Shown: positions 19,855 through 30,500 of the stretch, piece by piece | How the letters are laid out: every line of letters starts with the position of its first letter | Position numbering within the stretch: position 1 is the stretch's first letter | DNA from: Equus caballus | Lineage: Eukaryota > Chordata > Mammalia > Perissodactyla > Equidae | Assembly (NCBI RefSeq): GCF_041296265.1 | Contig: NC_091693.1 | Coordinates: 6,295,001 to 6,359,000, forward strand | Length of the DNA stretch: 64,000 nucleotides | Direction of reading: 5' to 3' | Made by a program: the position numbers and the translations under genes | Notes under the pieces: model-generated | Told to the model about the DNA's origin: nothing | Seen by the model: the letters and a program-made list of their open reading frames with translations, nothing else | The model's database searches: none

Positions 19855-20020
19855 TGCTTGGCGTTGACTCTGCACCAGGCCCTGTCCTAAAAGTTCATCT
19901 GCTAGCTCATCGGGACCTCACCACAGCCCCCTGAGGGTGACACTGTTATATGGCTATTTTACAGGTGGACATACTGAGGACAAAGGTCAAGTAACCTGAG
20001 GTCTAGGCTACCCCGCTGGG
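19855..20020 (+). repeat. MIR SINE
   Basis: MIR-like text ('ctgcaccaggccctgtcct ... tattttacaggtggacatactgaggac'). It is the first of a cluster of MIRs. Confidence 0.7.
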
Positions 20021-20214
20021 GTAGAGCCCAGGCGGCTGGCCCCAGGGCTTCTTTGGGTGCATTTGCGTTCTTTCTCTGGAGATGAGAACTCACAGATACT
20101 GGCTGTTTTCGTTTGGACTGAGCTTTGAGCAATTTAGATAGATTCTGTCCTTTAAATAAGAAAAATAAATCCATGATCCTTTTACCCAGCCTGAAATGGT
20201 AGAATAACCCCACT

Positions 20215-20345
20215 GGGCACTAACCGTGCGCCAGTCTTTACATGAATTTACTCAGTCCTCACGACAACCCCGTGAGGTGGGTAGTACCACTAATCCCCAC
20301 TTTACAGATGGAGAAACTGAGGCACGGGGAGGTTAAATGGTGCTG
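20215..20345 (+). repeat. MIR SINE
   Basis: It holds 'cctcacgacaaccccgtgag' and 'ctttacagatggagaaactg', a well-kept MIR core. Confidence 0.85.
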
Positions 20346-20464
20346 GATAGATCTAAACGCAACCGCTCTCCCCGGCCCCTGAGGGAGGGACACGGCCTCT
20401 CTTGCCGCCCCTGCATGCCAGGCAGACTTCGAGGAGAAGAGGCTCACCAGCACCAGCTCAGGCA

Positions 20465-20575
20465 GGGCGCACACATCTGGGTTCCAGGCCTGGTTCTGTG
20501 TGGCCTCAGGCAAGTCATTCGACCTCCCTGATCCTCAGTTTTCCCATCTGTCACATGGGGCAAAGGTGGCACCCC
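20465..20575 (+). repeat. MIR SINE fragment
   Basis: It reads 'gtgtggcctcaggcaagtca' then 'cctcagttttcccatctgt', the 5' half of MIR. Confidence 0.8.
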
Positions 20576-20924
20576 TTCCCAGGCATGTAGAGCCCTCCTG
20601 AGATGATGGGGGCCATGCCCCTGCTTGGGGCTCAGAGCAGGGTGGATGCCCCCAGTGGCCGGCAGGCCTGAGGGTGGACTCTGGACTCCGTGCTTGTCCT
20701 GCTCTGAGACAGCTCTGTGGTCTGAGCTCGGCCTTCAGGTGACGGTCACCCTGGCTGTAGAGCAGGGGGACAAATTCTCTACAAGGTCTTTGAAAAGAGA
20801 AAGAGCTTAGTGCCAGGGACACAGAGGGGACAGAGGGGGCACAGACAGGCCTAAAGCCGTGCTCACAGGGTGGCCCGCCAGAGGGCTCCCACTCTCGTTT
20901 AGGATGAGAAGATGAGAAGGATGA

Positions 20925-21125
20925 CAATGGCAATAATGATGATAGCTAAACTTTGTTTTGGTCACCTGTTGTGCGGCAGGCTTGTTCTCAGTGTTTTCTG
21001 TGGATCCTTCCAGGTACTCATCCCAGCCTCCCTCTGAGGGATCCTATTATCATCTCCATTTGACAGAAGGAGAAACAGCTCCAGAGAGGGTAAGCCATCT
21101 GCCCAACATCACACAGCACCCTGGA
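20925..21125 (+). repeat. MIR SINE, near full length
   Basis: It runs from 'atgatagctaaactttg' through 'atcatctccatttgacagaa' to 'ccaacatcacacagc', the usual MIR order. Confidence 0.8.
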
Positions 21126-21499
21126 GCAGATGGCCCCCCGAGGGGAGGAAGCTGAGGTCCAGCTAGAGCTGGCCAGGGGCCCTCCCTGCTGGCACGCCTT
21201 GGTCCTCCCTCTCCGTCCCCAGGGCTGCACAAACACCGGGGTTATCATTAACCAAGGCCTGCTGGTGACCTGGGGTGCAGGGCCCCGAGGGGCAGAGCTC
21301 GGGCAGACAGGCAGGAGGAGCTTTTCGAAGCCGCTGGGGTCCTCTGAGTCCATGTGCACACATGTATGAGTGTGTCAGGGCTTTGTCCATGCCTGGGCAG
21401 GAGTATGTGCCCCTCCTGACTCTGTGTCCTGCAGAGCACAGCTTCTGAGCCCGTGGGGCTCTTCCGGGGCTGGGCGCAGCTTCTGTCCTTAACCACCAG

Positions 21500-21740
21500 G
21501 GGACCTTGGGAGAATTAGCTCCCCTCTACTAGAGCTCGGTTTGCTTGTCTCTGAAATGGAGTTAATAATAAGATGATGGCCAGCCAGAGGCCTCTGAGTC
21601 TGGCCCAGGGTTATACGTCCGACTGTTGTGATTTCTCCATTCTGTAGGATGGGAAACTGAGGCACAGAGAGTCACATGGGCTGCTGAGGGTCACACAACC
21701 AGGAGTAGCAGAGCCCAGACCTGATCCCAGGCTTCTCTGA
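21500..21740 (+). repeat. Two MIR pieces
   Basis: A 5' half ('ccttgggagaattagctccc ... ttgtctctgaaatggag') is followed by a core ('ttctgtaggatgggaaactg ... gggtcacacaaccagg'). These may be one MIR with an internal change or two insertions. Confidence 0.65.
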
Positions 21741-22751
21741 CACCAGCGCCTGTGAACCTGGCTGCCCATGAGGACACCAGGTGTGTTGTCCTCGCGGGGG
21801 TCCTAGAGGCCGCAGGAGCTCAGGGAAGGGGGGCTTGGCGGTTAAACATGTCAACGCACGTTTGGTGGTGGTGTCTCTGAGCGTGGGCCTGTGTGTCTGT
21901 GATTGTGTGCCTGCTTGCCCGCACATGAGGGTGTGGACACAGTTCTTGTGTGTCTGTTTGGGCGGTTGTGTGCGAGAGTGGCTGGTTGTGTGGCTGTGTC
22001 CTTGACAGTGTTTCTGCTTCCCTGTGTGTGCATGAAAATGTGTGTGTGTGTCTGTGGACGTGTGTACACAGGTTGTGGGCCTTCACAGCTCTGAGACTGT
22101 GCAGGAGAGCTGGCTGTGTGTCTGTGCCTTCGAAGGTTTTTAGTGTGGCATGTGTGTATTGGTGTGTTTCTGTACAGCCATTTGTTAGTATGTCTTCACA
22201 AGAGTGAATATCTTTGTGACCACTTGTAAGAGAGGACAGTCGTGTGGCTGTGTCTTTGATTGTGTCTTGCACAAGCATCCATCTGAACGGCTGTGTGTGT
22301 GTGGTGTGTGAACACAAATGTGCTTGTGTCAGAGTTTTGTGACTCGTGTAAGAGATGCTGGCTGTGTATGTGTGTCTTTGGGTTTCTCTATGGGTGTGTT
22401 GTTCTGTGCGCGTCTGCCTCTGTGTTTGTATGTGTGTTCATAGACGTATTTGCCTGGTTTGGTGCCTGTTTATCTGGGTCTTTGGGGTGGTGTGTGTGTG
22501 GTGCGCACCCCTGGGGGACCTCACAGCCAGCACCACACAACATACACACACGTTGAAATGCCCCCAAAACAACCCTGTGGGGCTGACCAGGGCTCCAAAG
22601 AAGCCTGGGGTCAGGGGTCAGTGGGCTCCTAAGCACTCAGGCTGGGTGACCTTAGGCCCTGGCTGGGCCCAGTTCCCAGGGAGCAGTCAGAAAATCACTG
22701 ACACTCACCCTCCCGCCCCAGCTCAGAAGATCTCTGAGGTGAGCGGAGGGG

Positions 22752-22754
22752 CAC

Positions 22755-22785
<31 letters not shown>

Positions 22786-22805
22786 CACGTGTGTGCGTGT
22801 GTGTC
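22752..22805. repeat. (GT)n-(CG)n-(GT)n dinucleotide tract
   Basis: Alternating purine-pyrimidine DNA for about 50 bases: cacgtgtgtgtg, then gcgcgcgcacg, then tgtgtgcgtgtgtgt. Such tracts can adopt Z-DNA under supercoiling (general knowledge). Confidence 0.95.
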
Positions 22806-23173
22806 TGCCATCCAGTCCTCCCTGCCAGCTCTCTTCTTCCCAGCTTTCCCCAAACCGGCTGCCTACTGCTCCTCCGTCTGAGCCGAGAGAGTTAACCTAG
22901 CGGGCCAGGGCGGTCTGGGCTGGGGGCCGCCCCCTGGCCCCCCTCCAGCCCGGCTCCAGTTACAGCTGCTGGTTGGGGAGGGCAAGACTGGGGTGGGGCT
23001 GGGAGGGGAGACCGCTGGGGGCGGCGCGTCCAGCCCCGGGGCTGGGGGTCCAAAGTGCTCGGCCCCTGGGCACAGCCGGACGTTGGGGGCCTTCTTTCCG
23101 CAGGCGACAGCCTGATTGGGGTGAGCGTCCCCCGCCCTCCCCTCCAGGCCTCCCCCTGCGCCTGGCTGGGCCG

Positions 23174-23183
23174 CCTATTTTGG
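23174..23183 (+). promoter_or_regulatory. CArG box (SRF-type) upstream of FXYD1
   Basis: CCTATTTTGG fits CC(A/T)6GG exactly. It lies in GC-rich DNA 1.1 kb upstream of the FXYD1 first coding exon. Phospholemman is a heart and muscle protein and SRF drives many muscle genes, so a role is plausible; it is inference. Confidence 0.45.
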
Positions 23184-24278
23184 GAGCAGGAGTGGCCAGC
23201 CTGTGGCTTCCCAGGCAGGCCAGACCCAAGAGGAAGGGAGTGTGGTGGGAAGTTGGGGTTCCCCCAAAGGTGGGAGTGTGGGTGCCGCTCCTTCCTTCCC
23301 TGCGGCTCCGTGTGCACCCCGGCTGGGTGTGGGTTTTGGACACTCACGTGTGTAGGGCCGGTTGCGTGACTGTGTGGGGGCACCAGAGGCCCAGATGACG
23401 AGTAATGTGTGCCTGTGTCTCCACCCTACGTCCTGCTCCAACCAGAAGTTGGGGGAGTGGGCGTTGTCTCCATTCTAACCCCACTGCGTGTGTGTGACTG
23501 TGTGTCCGTCCCTGCCCCTGGCATCTGTCTTCTGTCTCTCAGCCGCACCGGCCTGGGCCTCCTGTCACCCGCCCGGTGGTGTCTGCTCGGGAAAGATGTC
23601 ACCCAGAGCCGGGCGGAGGAGCTGTTTTTCCCTTCTCCCATTGCTTCCAAGAGAGCAGCAAGGGTGGCCTTTCCCACGGGGACAGCCTGTGGCACTGTGG
23701 CAGCCGGGCCTCACCCCGCAGGGCTGGGCATGACCCCCGAGTGGGGGAAGGAAGGCTGTTGCCATGGTGGCCTGTGCGAGGCAAATTCCTCCAGGGTGAA
23801 GTGGGAGATATTTTTACCCCGGGGGCAGGCAGAGAGCGGGCCGGCGCCTAGGGCAGGAGAGCGGGGATATCGCAGACACAATGAGGCTGCGGTGTGCGTG
23901 CAGGTGGGCCCTTGGGCGTGTCCTGGCCGTGTCATCCCTCACGGGGTGTCTGTCTCTCCACCGTGGGGTGTGGCACCTTGCTTTCCCCACTAGGGCAGCT
24001 GTGGGAATTCTGGGGCCTGCTGCGGGGAGGCCCCCGTGGACGGTGTATGTCTCACCCCTGTCCTTGCTGTCATGTGACACCCATCATGTGGGTTGTTTTA
24101 GTGACACTGTGTTCCCATGAAGCAGAGGGTACCCCTGTTTCTTGGGGTGGCCAAGCTGGATGACAGAGGCTTTTGGAATTAAGTCCTTCTACTGTCTCTG
24201 ACTTAACCCCTTGGGTTCAGGCCCCAGTGGTGGAGGGACAAGGGTACAAATTTCCTGACCTTTGGTGTTCCCAGGACA

Positions 24279-27017
24279 ATGGCATCTCTTGGACACCTCT
24301 TGGTTCTCTGTGTGGGTCTCCTCAGCATGGCCAACGCAGGTGAGTCTGGGGGAGGGAGCCCACCACCCACCTCACCCCCAAGGGTAGCAGGGGTGAGGGA
24401 AACCTTGCAAGAGAACTGAGTTGGGGACTTCAACCTAAACTGAGTTAGTTGAGGCACCAGGAAACTGGGGCTCCCACATGCAGTCCAGTCACAGGCTGGT
24501 ATTTGGGGGAGGGGATCAGGCAAAGGTGGGCGACGGGATGGTGGCCAGCTTCCCATGAAGGATGGAATCTTAGCCTGTAATAAGAAGGGGAGCTGGGGCA
24601 GTCAGGTGCCCCTTGTCCCTCTCGGGACAGTGCAGAGGGTCCAGGTAAGAGCCAGAGAGGGTGGGCCGCCTGCTCAGGGTCCAGTCACCCCCAAACTCTC
24701 AGCCCAGGAAGGTAAAGCCCCAAGAGGGTCACTTTATGCCCCTCCCTGTCCAGGATCCCAGGATCCCAGGAAGCATCCTGATCTCTCTCTCTCTTTCCAG
24801 AAGCTCCACAGGAACATGATCCATTCACCTATGGTGAGGGAGGGGCATCCATCTTTGGGAGTTGGGGAGTGGGGTTTGGGTTTGCCTGTCCTGTCCTCAT
24901 TCACTCTCTCTTTCTTTCTCCCTCTCTCCATGTCTCTGACCCCCAGCGTTTATATCTCTGTCACTCTCCTTCTCTCTCTTTCCCTTGATCTGGCTCTCTG
25001 ACTCTGTCTTGATCTCCCCTTGTCTGTCTGCTTCTCTCTGTCTCTTTCTGTGTGTCTGCCTCCTTATTTGATCTCTCCCTGTCTCTCTGATTCTTTCTCT
25101 TTCTCCTTTTACCTCTCAGTATCTCATTGCCCATCCTCTGCTGCCTTCTGCCCTTTCTCTCCTCCCTGTTTCCCTCATCCTCTCCATCACCCCCCTTACT
25201 CCCTGTTTCCTCTCTGCCCTGCCCAGCTTCTCCCCTCCCTTTCCCTTCCACCCTCTCCTCTCTCTAATCTCCCTTCTCCCTCCTCCCACATCTGCTCCAT
25301 CCTCTCATTGATTTCCTTCCTCCTTCCCCTCCTCCCCATTCTGCCCCTCTCCGATCCTTCCTCCTCCCCTCCCTGCCCTCACTGTCCTCCTTGTTGCCCG
25401 TAGACTACCAATCACTGCGGATCGGAGGCCTCATCATCGCCGGGATCCTCTTCATCCTGGGCATCCTCATCGTCCTGAGTGAGTACCCCCGACCCCACCG
25501 CCTCCAGCCCCTCTGCGGGTTTCCGCCCCAGCTCCGCCCTGTTCCCGCCCCGCTTCCAACCTCGCCGGTATCCCCTCGGCCTCGCCTCTGTTCCCGCCCC
25601 GCCCCCGTCTCCCTCGGCCCCGCCCCTGTCTCCCTAGGCCCCGCCCCTGTTCCCGTCCTGCTCCATCTCCCTAGACCCCGCCCCTATTCCCGCCCCGCCC
25701 TATCTCCATAGGCCCCGCCCGCGGCCCCGCCTCTACCCCGCGGCCCCGCGTCTCGCAAGCTCCAGCTGGAGCACGAGCGCCGCGCCGCGCCCGCCGGGAG
25801 CCGACGCTCAGCCCGGTCCTCCCCTTCCCCCCACAGGCAGAAAGTGCCGGTGCAAATTCAACCAGCAGCAGAGGTAGGAGGCCCTCCGGCCCGCACTCAC
25901 CTACTCCCGCTCCAGAGGGGCGCTGGGGGTGAGCCAGAGCCCCGTGCGCAAATCTGCATTAAGCGCCTACTATGTGCCTGGCCCCGAGGCGGGCGCTGGG
26001 ACCCAGCCGCGCCTTCACCGCCGCCGGCCTGGCTGAGCTCCCAGCCCAGCGCGGGCGGGGGCCGTGGGTTCCAACAACCCCACGAATGTAAAATCACAAA
26101 GCGTGGTAAGCGCTGCAAAGGAAGGAGCCGGGCGAAATGAGATCACCTCACTTGCTGGCCCAGTTTAGCTCGGAGTCCTATTCCTAGCTCTTTGATTCAT
26201 CTTTAAATAAAAATTTAAAGCCCAGGCGGAGTATGAATACCTTCTCCAAGTTAAAGCAATTAGAGATGTTTTTATAAATAATAGCTAATACTGGTTGGGT
26301 GTGTCCTCCGTGCCAGATACTGTCTGACTGTGTGTTATCTTAGTGACCCCTCCCGCCACGTCTATGAGGTAGGTGCTGCTCTCAGCCTCATTTTACAGAT
26401 GAGGAAACCGAGGCACGGGAGGTGAAGTCACTAGCCCAGGATCACTCGGCTAGAAGACGAGGATTCTGGGTTTCTAACCTAGGCCGTCCCTGGGCAGGGT
26501 GCCCCCAAGTCCCTTTGGTCATCCCTCCCCCGCCAGCTCCCAGTCCCTTCCCCCCGGCACTCGGCACTCGGGAGATGCTCCCTGTCACCGCGTGGAGCGC
26601 CTCCCGCCACGCCCTGAACCTGCTCCTGGGGGCGCCGCCTCCTCGCCCACCGCTGGGCCTCGGGACACGGGTCTATGAAATGAGGCTGCCCTGGGCATTC
26701 GGGGAGCGGCCGCCTCTCTCCTTTTCCATCCCCAATTCCTTCTGCCTCTCCTTTCCCAGGACTGGGGAACCTGATGAAGAGGAGGGAACTCTCCGCAGCT
26801 CCATCCGCCGTGAGTTTGGGGAGACGTCGGGTGTTTGGGGGTGAGGGACGTTTCCGAGAACCCCTTTCCTGGCCCTCCTTGGCTGCGTGGAGGGAAGGGC
26901 TTGGTCTGAAACCCGAAGGCGGGGAGTTCCCCCGCTGCCCACTCCACAGCAGCGGTGTGACTCCCTGACACCCGAACTCTCTGTGTCCCCCCAGGTCTGT
27001 CCACCCGCAGGCGGTAG
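24279..27017 (+). CDS. FXYD1: FXYD1 (phospholemman), phospho-regulated Na,K-ATPase modulator
   Basis: Coding exons: 24279-24339, 24801-24833, 25404-25478, 25837-25873, 26760-26809 and 26995-27017; total 279 nt, 92 aa, the human length. The ATG exon opens at 24275 after CCCAG. Residues 1-20 are the signal peptide, then EAPQEHDPFTYD with the FXYD signature (FTYD 29-32), one membrane span (GGLIIAGILFILGILIVL) and a basic tail ending in SSIRRLSTRRR. Counting from Glu21 as residue 1, the tail keeps Ser63, Ser68 and Thr69, the known PKA/PKC targets. Family knowledge: unphosphorylated phospholemman inhibits the cardiac sodium pump and phosphorylation relieves this. The gene is head to head with LGI4, with FXYD7 just downstream. 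No defects seen. Confidence 0.96.
24890..25395. repeat. Polypyrimidine tract in FXYD1 intron
   Basis: About 500 bases of ctctctttctccct-type sequence, nearly all C and T on the sense strand, run into the acceptor of the transmembrane exon at 25404. It could form triplex DNA and forms an unusually long pyrimidine tract for the 3' splice site. Confidence 0.9.
25530..25745. repeat. Degenerate tandem of GC boxes in FXYD1 intron
   Basis: Phrases of the kind ccccgcccctgtctccctag recur at roughly 20-30 base spacing, so CCCCGCCC (Sp1/KLF-type) appears many times within 215 bases, between the transmembrane exon and the next exon. Whether it binds anything is unknown. Confidence 0.75.
26275..26460 (+). 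repeat. MIR SINE in FXYD1 intron
   Basis: Near full-length MIR ('taatagctaatactgg ... cattttacagatgaggaaac ... ctagcccaggatcactcgg'). Confidence 0.9.
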
Positions 27018-27272
27018 AAACAGCTGGCGCGATGAACCCCAGCCAGGTCCTGAACTCTGACTGGGCTGCGGGAGCGAGTGAGGGGGAGGAGGGGGCGGTG
27101 GGCTGGGGGCTGGGGGGTGGCTGGAGGGCTCTCCTGCCTCTCACCCGTTTCACCCCCATAGGATCCCCTGGCACATGACGCCTCCCACCCAGCCCCGAGC
27201 GCCCACCGCCACCAGGACTGTCATCTTCCCGAGCCCTGCCCCCACAGACTCGTCTCTGCCGCCCAGACTTCC

Positions 27273-27278
27273 AATAAA
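27273..27278 (+). terminator. FXYD1 poly(A) signal
   Basis: AATAAA, 256 bases past the stop, followed by GT-rich sequence. The 3'UTR may contain a small intron (a CATAG acceptor-like site is near 27165). Confidence 0.85.
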
Positions 27279-27379
27279 ACGTGCTTTCTCTCCTGACAGC
27301 ACTTTGTGGATCTGTCGGTCCTTCTGCGCGAAAGCCCAGGCGCCCCCTTGGCCCCGGCAGGGGGCGCCCCCACCCTTGG

Positions 27380-27581
27380 GGAAGGGGCGGGGACGTCGGC
27401 GGTGGGCGGGGGCGGGGGCGGGGGTGGCCTGGACGGGGGCGGGCTCTCCGGGCACCCATTGGCTACCGCCCCCCAACACCAGGGCTCCCCCCATCTCCCC
27501 CGACATCAGTCGGTCCCGCTTCCAGCTGCTGCAGCCGCGCCTTCACAGCCTCGGCGTCCAGCCGCCTCTGCTCCGGCCGGC
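27380..27581 (+). promoter_or_regulatory. FXYD7 CpG-island-type promoter
   Basis: Repeated GC boxes (ggggcgggg, ggcgggggcgggg) at about 27383-27440, then an ATTGG/CCAAT box at about 27458-27463, lie directly before the FXYD7 start codon. There is no TATA box. The 5'UTR must lie within these roughly 100-200 bases. Confidence 0.6.
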
Positions 27582-30500
27582 ATGGCGACCCCGACCCAGG
27601 CCACCACAGAGGGTGAGCGTCGCCTGGGGAGAGGGCGCAGGGGGGTTCTGGTACTGGAAAGGGGGGCAGTGGGGAAGGGGGTGTCTGTCCTTCCTATGGG
27701 CGGAGGCCCCTGCAGTGCACCCTTGGCGCCCCTCCGGGCATCTTTGACACCCCCTCCCGGTGGTGTCGTTCCTGTGCAGGACCCGCGGTTGGAGAGCAGC
27801 AGTCCCGGGAGAAAGGATGCTGGGACCGGTAGCTATGGCAACCGGGTGGCTGGTCCTGCACAGCAGTGGTAGTGGACAGGAAGAGATGTGCTTCGAGGGT
27901 GGGAGTGGGTGGTTCTGCGGCCGCAGAGGTTCTCGCAGATTTCGGGGGTCCCTGGGGTGAGTAAGGGGAGGGGGTCCATATCCTTCTTTTTTCCAGCGCT
28001 GGCTCCTATGGTGGGTGTTTAATCCCTGACAGCAGGTGCGGCGAGAAGCAGGGAGAAAGAGGGAAAAACAGGGAGAAGGATAGCTGGGGGAAGTGAGAGA
28101 GAGAGATGGAGAGAGACAGCAAGAGAGAGGGACACAGAAAAGAATATAGAAAGACACTGACTGAGAAAGCCTGAAAGAGCCAGAGAGATGCCAAGAGAGA
28201 CAGGAGACTCAGAGTCAGAGACACAAAGAGAGACCCAGAGAGAAAGATGGACGGATGTGAGATTCAAAGAATGAAGGGGAGAGGCAGAGAGCAACAGAGA
28301 TGCAGAGAAAGAGAGAGAGGAAATGAGAGACTGAGAGACAGAAGGACTGAAGCAACTATGGAGAGGGAGGCATCCAGAAAGAGAGGAGGAGAGAGAGACA
28401 TGGACCCACAGCGCCAGAGAGAAATAGACAGAAGGAAGGGCAGCACAGGGTGCGGCCAGACCACTGCAGTAAGCCCCCATGGGCAGGAATGGGGGGACCC
28501 TCCTTTCCGCCCAACATCAGGGGTGTCGATTTGTCTGGAGGTGCACTTGCGTGTGCACACAGATGCCCCTTCCCACCGCCATCCAGCCGCGCGGTGATGT
28601 CCATTTCCCTCCCAGTAACCCAGTTGTACGCCCATTCAACACTTGCTCCCCTGACAGCCCCTTCCCTGTGCCTGTTTCTGCAGAGGAGCAAGGAAAGGAT
28701 GCTTTAATGGGGGGGGGGGGCATGGGGAGGGTTTCCAGCACCAAGAGCAGGGCCAGGGGATAGTCCAGCGCTGCTGAGGAGCCCCTGGTGGTGAAGGGAA
28801 CCCCAATTCCACCCCGGTCTCTCCTTCCCTGCCCCCTTTCTTGCTGGGCGGGGGCTGCTGCACTGAGCCGTATCTGCAGAATTTGAAGCAGGGCGGGGTG
28901 GGGGGGCTGCAGAGGCTGGAAGCTACCCTAGGGAGAGGGGGCAGGGCTGAGCCAGCAGGCCTGGCGGGAGCCCAGAGCTGCTTTTCGCAGAGATGGTGGT
29001 TAGCAGGATCGATGGCAGCAGACGGGCAGAGGTGGGAGGACAGATGCTCCCCGCACCTTTTCCCCAGTCATAGCACGAGAGGGGACCGCAGGTCTCGGGA
29101 ACCCCGGGGGGAGGAAAAGCACGTTAGGTGTTGCAAATGCTTGAGGAAACTAATTAATGGACTGTTGGGGGAAGGAAGTGAAGGCTCTCCCCACCCTGTC
29201 AGTGAGCAGGAGGGAGAGTTGGGGACAAACAGAAAGGGGAGGTGTGGGCATAACTGGGCCTGGGCCCCTATCCCTGAGAAGGACCCTTGGCTTGGCCAGA
29301 AGCCAGCCCTGCAGGGGCAAGAACAGGAGGTACAAAGGGAGCAGAGGAAGTCCAGATTGGCCCCAAGGTTAGAAACCCAACCCTCAAGCCCCGCACAGGA
29401 CCCCACCCAGCCTGGGGGGGGGGTGGTACCCATCACCTCTCTTCACCTCTGGAGATGCCCCAGTTGCCGTAGCAACCACCTCCTTCCTGTTGTCTCCCTG
29501 GCAACTGGCCAGAAGTAGTGCACATTCCTTCTCCTGCCTCTTGGCTCCACCCTTAGCCCAGCCTTGCCCTGAGGACCCAGATTACTGGGCAGCAGGGACC
29601 AGAAGAGGAACTTCTGCATGGAGCTGGAGCACCTAGGGAAGAACAGAGGAGGATTCTGGGACAGGTGCTCACCCAGTGGGCTCCCGATGGTTTGGGAAGG
29701 TAGGGTGTGTGGAAACGCAGGAGGCAAAAGCAGGATATCCAACTGGTCCACCTCTGATGCAGCCTCCTGCAGGCTGGCTGGAGGCTGCATCATATTCATT
29801 CATTCATTCATTCATTCGCTCTTCTTTTCATTTATTCTAAAAAACTTCTTTGAAAGACTTTTATAAATGCCAGGATTAACAGCAGAGATGAGTTAAGCAA
29901 ATTTGCTCCCCATCTGCTGGGGGAGCTGAGATAGAGCGCAGATGACTCTCCAACAGTGTCTCCCCATCTGGAGCTTTCGAGTACCACCTTCATGACGTAT
30001 GCCCTATCCAAATGTTACCCACACTCATATTTATTTAATATGTTTCCCTCAAAAGATTAACTTTTTAAAAACTCAATTAGCCTTATTTTATATCACCAGC
30101 ACAAATGAAAAATCAGGATTTTTTTGCCTTAAATTGAAGGCAGGTATAAAAAGGATCTTAAACAAGTGACTTCACTTTTTGGGGCCTCAGTGTCCCTCTT
30201 TGGTGGAATGAGGATGAAGATGCCACCTGTCTCAGGGAGCTGCTTGAAGAGGAAGTGTGTTAATACCTGTGAAGTGCTTAGAAGAGAGGCTGACAGGGAG
30301 TCAGTGCCATCAAATGCCAGTTAGATAAGTAAATAAAGGAGAAAACCTGACAATGCCGCAAAATTCTGCTTAGATATTGTTGCCTGCTGAAGACCCTGAG
30401 CCCAGGACCTGTTTTCAGTTGGGTAGAGAGGAGATTAACAAGGGCTGAAAGGTGTTAAGGACACATCAGCACCCACTAGGGACCAAGGACTGAGGAGGGC

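Larger units (their letters stand above)
19301..23100. other. Divergent spacer between LGI4 and FXYD1
   Basis: LGI4 runs left from about 18.9 kb and FXYD1 runs right, with its first coding exon at 24275. The spacer holds at least five MIR pieces (19.85-21.75 kb), GT-rich DNA (about 21.88-22.5 kb) and a (GT)n(CG)n tract. The 22.9-23.1 kb stretch is GC-rich with CAGCTG E-box text and could hold FXYD1 noncoding exons, but no exon border is certain. Confidence 0.5.

Noticed and set aside
22722-22738. 17-nt microexon of FXYD1 (CCCCAG|...|GTGAGC)
   Set aside because: It has a good acceptor and donor, but too short and unsupported; it lies beside GT-rich repeat DNA.
26479-27459. 326-codon minus-strand open frame across the FXYD1 3' end
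   Set aside because: It crosses the FXYD1 coding exons and promoter-type GC-rich DNA of FXYD7. High GC removes stops; no known domain.
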